In this document: one piece after another, positions 5,857-8,727 of the stretch
Layout of the letters: each line of letters opens with the position of its first letter
How positions within the stretch are numbered: the first letter of the stretch is position 1
Source of the DNA: JBAXGE01 sp044344145
Lineage (GTDB): Bacteria > Planctomycetota > Phycisphaerae > WQYP01
Direction: 5' to 3'
Assembly (NCBI GenBank): GCA_044344145.1
Contig: JBIJDM010000113.1
Location: forward strand, 1-8,727
Length of the DNA: 8,727 nucleotides
Program-made: the position numbers and the translations under genes
Notes under the pieces: model-generated
Database searches by the model: none
What the model was told of the DNA's origin: nothing
What the model saw: only the letters and a program-made list of their open reading frames with translations

Positions 5857-6876
5857 ATGTCCACACATGAACCACGCAAGGATGCCGCCGCCCTCTTTGA
5901 GGTGGTGGAGAAGTCCACGTTAAAATTACCCAAGAGCGCCCCCGCCGTGGAGGTGCCTTCGTGGTGGTCGGCCAAGACCAATCCGCCCACTGCGGCCAAT
6001 GCCACCGTCGGCGAACGTCTGCCCACCCAGGGGATTCATACCCCCCCGCCCATGGCCGACATGCCCGCGGCCACCGCACCCGGCCCAGCCTCGGTGACGC
6101 GCTTTGCCCGACCGCAGGAGCCCGCACCCGTCGCGGCCCCCGGCGCCCCGGCGGTGCCCGCACCCCGGCAACATGTCAAACCCAAAACTTACGAACGTCT
6201 GGCCCGGGGCGGTAATGAGCACTATAACCCCGCGTCCAGCAGCAGCCATGCCAGTGCCATGGTCAACCGGCCGGACTTTATCAAACGGCTGATGCCCGGC
6301 GCGCCCATGTGGGCGGTGTATGTGTTGGCCGGGGCGGCCGTGGCGATCCCCATAGTGTTAATTGCGCTGGCGATGATGATTGGCAAATATGCCACCCGGC
6401 CCGCCACGACGCAGGCAATGATCCAGCCCGATTACCAGAAAGCCCAGAATAATAATGTGCCGCCTCCGCCGGTGGTGAATAATAACACCGTGACCAACCC
6501 GCCGGTCGTCAACAACAATAATAACACGGTAACCAATCCGCCGGTTCAGCCCGGCAAGGTTTATACGGGCGCCCAGATCCAGCGCGATCCGAATCTGAAT
6601 TATCTGGTCATCGCCTCGGTGGCCACGCAGGAACAGGGCCAGACCCTCGGCGAGTTTATCGCCCAGCGCGGCGTCAGTGTGGCGGTGGAAAAATCCAACA
6701 CGCGGAATTTGTACTACGTGGCGAGTGTGGACGGCTTTGCCAACAAGTCCTCCGCCGAAGCGCGTGACTTCAAACAACGCGTGGTGAATATCGGCACCGA
6801 ACACCCGGAATATCGCCGGCGCGGGCGCAATCCCTGGGGGGATGCTTACTTCACCTACTTACGACGCAGCAATTAA
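5857..6876 (+). CDS. Single-pass membrane protein with SPOR-like C-terminal domain
   Basis: The 339-residue protein has three parts. Residues 1-150 are Pro/Ala-rich and probably disordered and cytoplasmic, with a short FEVVEKSTLKLPKS element at 14-27. One transmembrane helix lies at about 152-175. An Asn/Pro linker with a tandem repeat (204-227) leads to a folded domain at about 247-337 beginning NYLVIASV and ending GDAYFTYLR. That domain has the beta-alpha-beta look of SPOR-like domains (YLVIAS, a helix, then LYYVASVDGF). SPOR domains bind denuded peptidoglycan at division sites, but the match here is by pattern only. I chose the ATG at 5857 because AGGGG (5846-5850) precedes it by 6 bases; a TTG at 5851 is also in frame. 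The next gene starts 16 bases after the stop, so the two are likely co-transcribed. Confidence 0.72.
   Translation: MSTHEPRKDAAALFEVVEKSTLKLPKSAPAVEVPSWWSAKTNPPTAANATVGERLPTQGIHTPPPMADMPAATAPGPASVTRFARPQEPAPVAAPGAPAVPAPRQHVKPKTYERLARGGNEHYNPASSSSHASAMVNRPDFIKRLMPGAPMWAVYVLAGAAVAIPIVLIALAMMIGKYATRPATTQAMIQPDYQKAQNNNVPPPPVVNNNTVTNPPVVNNNNNTVTNPPVQPGKVYTGAQIQRDPNLNYLVIASVATQEQGQTLGEFIAQRGVSVAVEKSNTRNLYYVASVDGFANKSSAEARDFKQRVVNIGTEHPEYRRRGRNPWGDAYFTYLRRSN
6466..6537 (+). repeat. Tandem in-frame repeat coding an Asn/Pro linker
   Basis: Two adjacent units encode PPVVNNNTVTN (6466-6498) and PPVVNNNNNTVTN (6499-6537); the second differs only by two extra Asn codons. The repeat sits in the linker between the transmembrane helix and the SPOR-like domain, and is a natural place for length change by slippage. 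Confidence 0.75.
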
Positions 6877-6892
6877 CGCGGATGGCATGTGT

Positions 6893-8686
6893 ATGACGCT
6901 GAGTTCCGGATTGCACCTTGGCCTACGCTCCACCCTACGCGCCGCCGTTGTGGCCATGCTGCTGAGCGCCGGCTGCGTGCCCCCGCCGACCCCGCCAGTG
7001 GCCAACTCCAAAATGCCGCCCAACGTGCTGGAGGATTTCGAGCACGTGACCAAATTGGCCTGGGCCCCGGTGAATGAAGCGGTGCGCCCCATCGTGGGGC
7101 TGTTGCCCACCCAACTGGACCCACAACAAAATGCCCTGCCGGTCATGTGTGCCCCGGAAGGCGCCCGCAATGGCAAATTCGGATTGCACCAGACACTGAC
7201 CGGCGGCGGACGGCTGGTGATGAAACTTGATCCCCCGCAGGATATGTCCAACGCGACTGATCTGGAACTGTGGTTGAAACAAACCACCGGCAGCAATGCC
7301 ACCAACAGTTACCGTGCCCGCGCCACCCTGCGCGATGCGGCGGGCCGCAGCGCGGAAAGCGAAATCATCGCCATCCGTGAATCCTGGCAACCGCTACGGA
7401 TTCATCTGGCCGAAACCGTCAGCGAGAAAAATGTCAATCTGAATCTGATTCAGGAAGTCGCACTGGAAATTGTCCCGCGCGATACCGCCCGGCCCCCGGA
7501 AATCACCATCGCCAGCGATGACTGGCAACTGCTCAATGACCGGCACACCTACACCACCGGCACGCCCGAACAACTGCGCGTCGAACAGCGCGGCGCGGCG
7601 CTGGTCATCACCCGGCCGGATTCGTGGGCGCTGGAACTCATCAACCGTTACGGCAGCGGCAAGCCGTGGTTGAAGCTGACCCATCACGGCGATCCCGCCC
7701 CCATTCTGACCAGCGGCACGGCCACCGGACTGGTCTGGCTGGATCAAGCGGGCTTCGATGGCATTGCCCCCGCGCTGGAACAACGTTTCAACGCCAAACC
7801 CGCCACCGCCAATCAGGCGCAACTACCCACCCAGTCCTGGCCGGGCCCCATCACGCTGAGCCAATGGCGCCTGCGCTGGGCTAATGCTTTGGCGGCGAGT
7901 GTGGAGGTACAGCAGGATATCGGCGTGGCCGAAGGCAGCGGCGCCAGCCCGATGACGCTGACGTGGAATATGACTTTGTGGGTGGATGGGCGAGTGTATT
8001 TCGAGGTTGTACCCAAGGCGCAAAGCGGGGAATTTCCCCCGCCGGTGACGCTGGCGATGATTCTGCCCGAGTCGCTGGTGCGGACCCAGACGCCTCCACC
8101 GGAGTTTGCGGCTTATTATCCCGCCGGCGCATGGGGTGGGATTTATCCCCATAGTTTTCAGGCTCATTTGCCGGTGGCGTTGGGCCTGCGCGGAATTGAA
8201 CAGGAACGCGATCCACTGTGGCGGGCACGGCCGGGGCAATATTACGTGACAGGCATCGGCATACCCACCCGCCTGCGCACCGGACCGTGGCAGGGCATGC
8301 TGGTGCTGGATCAGCGCGATCCGGAAATCCTCGCCGCCTGGCAGGGGCAGTGGCTGGACGCCACCCGGCCGGTATTCACGCGCGGCAAGTTGGAATCCAT
8401 GCATCCGCTGGATGCGGATAACGACGGCATGGCCGATGACTTGGGCGCGTGGATGGTGCAACTGCATCAGGGCCGGGCCAGTTTTACCCTCGACCCGCAA
8501 CAACGCCAGATAGTCCATCCGCTGTTTCTGGTTACCGGGGTCCCGCCGGGGCAAGGGGTGTTTGTGAACGTGGACGGCCATCAAACGCGCAGCAGCGTCA
8601 CGCTGGCCGAAGGCGGTGTGCTGGTGCAGGTGCCGTTACGATTGAAGCGTGCGGTGCATGTGGAAATCAGCACGACGGAGAAATAG
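6893..8686 (+). CDS. Large exported lipoprotein with CBM-like N-terminal half, function unknown
   Basis: The 597-residue protein begins with a lipoprotein signal peptide: Arg12 and Arg16, a hydrophobic stretch at 17-25 and the lipobox LSAGC with Cys28. Residues 46-215 (LEDFE; DLELWLK at 123-129; SWQPLRIHL at 164-172; ASDDWQLL at 207-214) resemble the beta-sandwich carbohydrate-binding modules of bacterial surface proteins; this is pattern recognition only. The rest is rich in Trp, Pro and beta-type sequence and I do not recognise it. Near the C-terminus, DADNDGMADD (507-516) resembles the calcium-binding DxDxDG loops of dockerin or thrombospondin-type repeats. I chose the ATG at 6893 because GGATGG precedes it by 7 bases and the signal peptide then has normal length; in-frame ATGs at 6842 and 6887 are less suitable. 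It probably acts at the outer surface or periplasm, with the SPOR-like neighbour upstream. Confidence 0.72.
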   Translation: MTLSSGLHLGLRSTLRAAVVAMLLSAGCVPPPTPPVANSKMPPNVLEDFEHVTKLAWAPVNEAVRPIVGLLPTQLDPQQNALPVMCAPEGARNGKFGLHQTLTGGGRLVMKLDPPQDMSNATDLELWLKQTTGSNATNSYRARATLRDAAGRSAESEIIAIRESWQPLRIHLAETVSEKNVNLNLIQEVALEIVPRDTARPPEITIASDDWQLLNDRHTYTTGTPEQLRVEQRGAALVITRPDSWALELINRYGSGKPWLKLTHHGDPAPILTSGTATGLVWLDQAGFDGIAPALEQRFNAKPATANQAQLPTQSWPGPITLSQWRLRWANALAASVEVQQDIGVAEGSGASPMTLTWNMTLWVDGRVYFEVVPKAQSGEFPPPVTLAMILPESLVRTQTPPPEFAAYYPAGAWGGIYPHSFQAHLPVALGLRGIEQERDPLWRARPGQYYVTGIGIPTRLRTGPWQGMLVLDQRDPEILAAWQGQWLDATRPVFTRGKLESMHPLDADNDGMADDLGAWMVQLHQGRASFTLDPQQRQIVHPLFLVTGVPPGQGVFVNVDGHQTRSSVTLAEGGVLVQVPLRLKRAVHVEISTTEK

Positions 8687-8727
8687 TTCTACACCACAAT
8701 TTTCGAGATGGGCTCATTGGTTAGTAT
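8687..8727. other. Short 3' edge, nothing seen
   Basis: The last 41 bases after the lipoprotein stop contain no terminator hairpin and no start of a further gene that can be supported. Confidence 0.5.

Noticed and set aside
1..8727. CRISPR array, toxin-antitoxin pair, insertion sequence or multi-gene defence locus
   Set aside because: No regularly spaced repeats, no transposase or integrase motifs, and no pair of small overlapping genes were seen on either strand.

Overview
The window looks like chromosomal DNA from a GC-rich, free-living bacterium, most likely of the PVC group (Planctomycetota, perhaps Phycisphaerae, or Verrucomicrobiota). This placement is inference from three things: a GH10 glycoside hydrolase, an envelope gene pair with a SPOR-like protein, and an interspersed inverted-repeat family whose spurious 'MPEA..VAGG' reading frames I associate with those phyla. 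No phylogenetic marker in the window proves it.

Layout, left to right. 1-1023 (+) is the 3' part of a GH10 (xylanase-type) enzyme, closed by a strong intrinsic terminator. 1111-1362 is a BIME-like pair of inverted repeat units. 1475-1936 (+) encodes a two-helix membrane protein with a C-terminal zinc ribbon. 2015-3481 (-) is a solitary AAA+ ATPase of the bacterial ORC/CDC6-like kind, in an AT-richer stretch unlike the rest of the window and probably acquired horizontally. 3687-4184 (-) and 4188-5369 (-) form a tight pair: a DUF2752 membrane protein downstream of a radical SAM enzyme that closely resembles AhbC of the siroheme-dependent haem pathway. 5536-5621 (+) is tRNA-Leu(UAA). 5622-5856 is a structured intergenic stretch containing a 5S-rRNA-like motif and a candidate promoter. 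5857-6876 (+) and 6893-8686 (+) are probably one transcription unit, encoding a single-pass protein with a SPOR-like C-terminal domain and a large exported lipoprotein with a carbohydrate-binding-like N-terminal half. 8687-8727 shows no feature.

Most of the window is ordinary core or envelope content. The parts that stand out are the lone AT-rich ATPase, whose function is unknown and which is a candidate single-gene accessory system; the ahbC-DUF2752 pair; the double inverted repeat; and the structured region after the tRNA. I found no CRISPR array, no recognisable transposase and no multi-gene defence locus.
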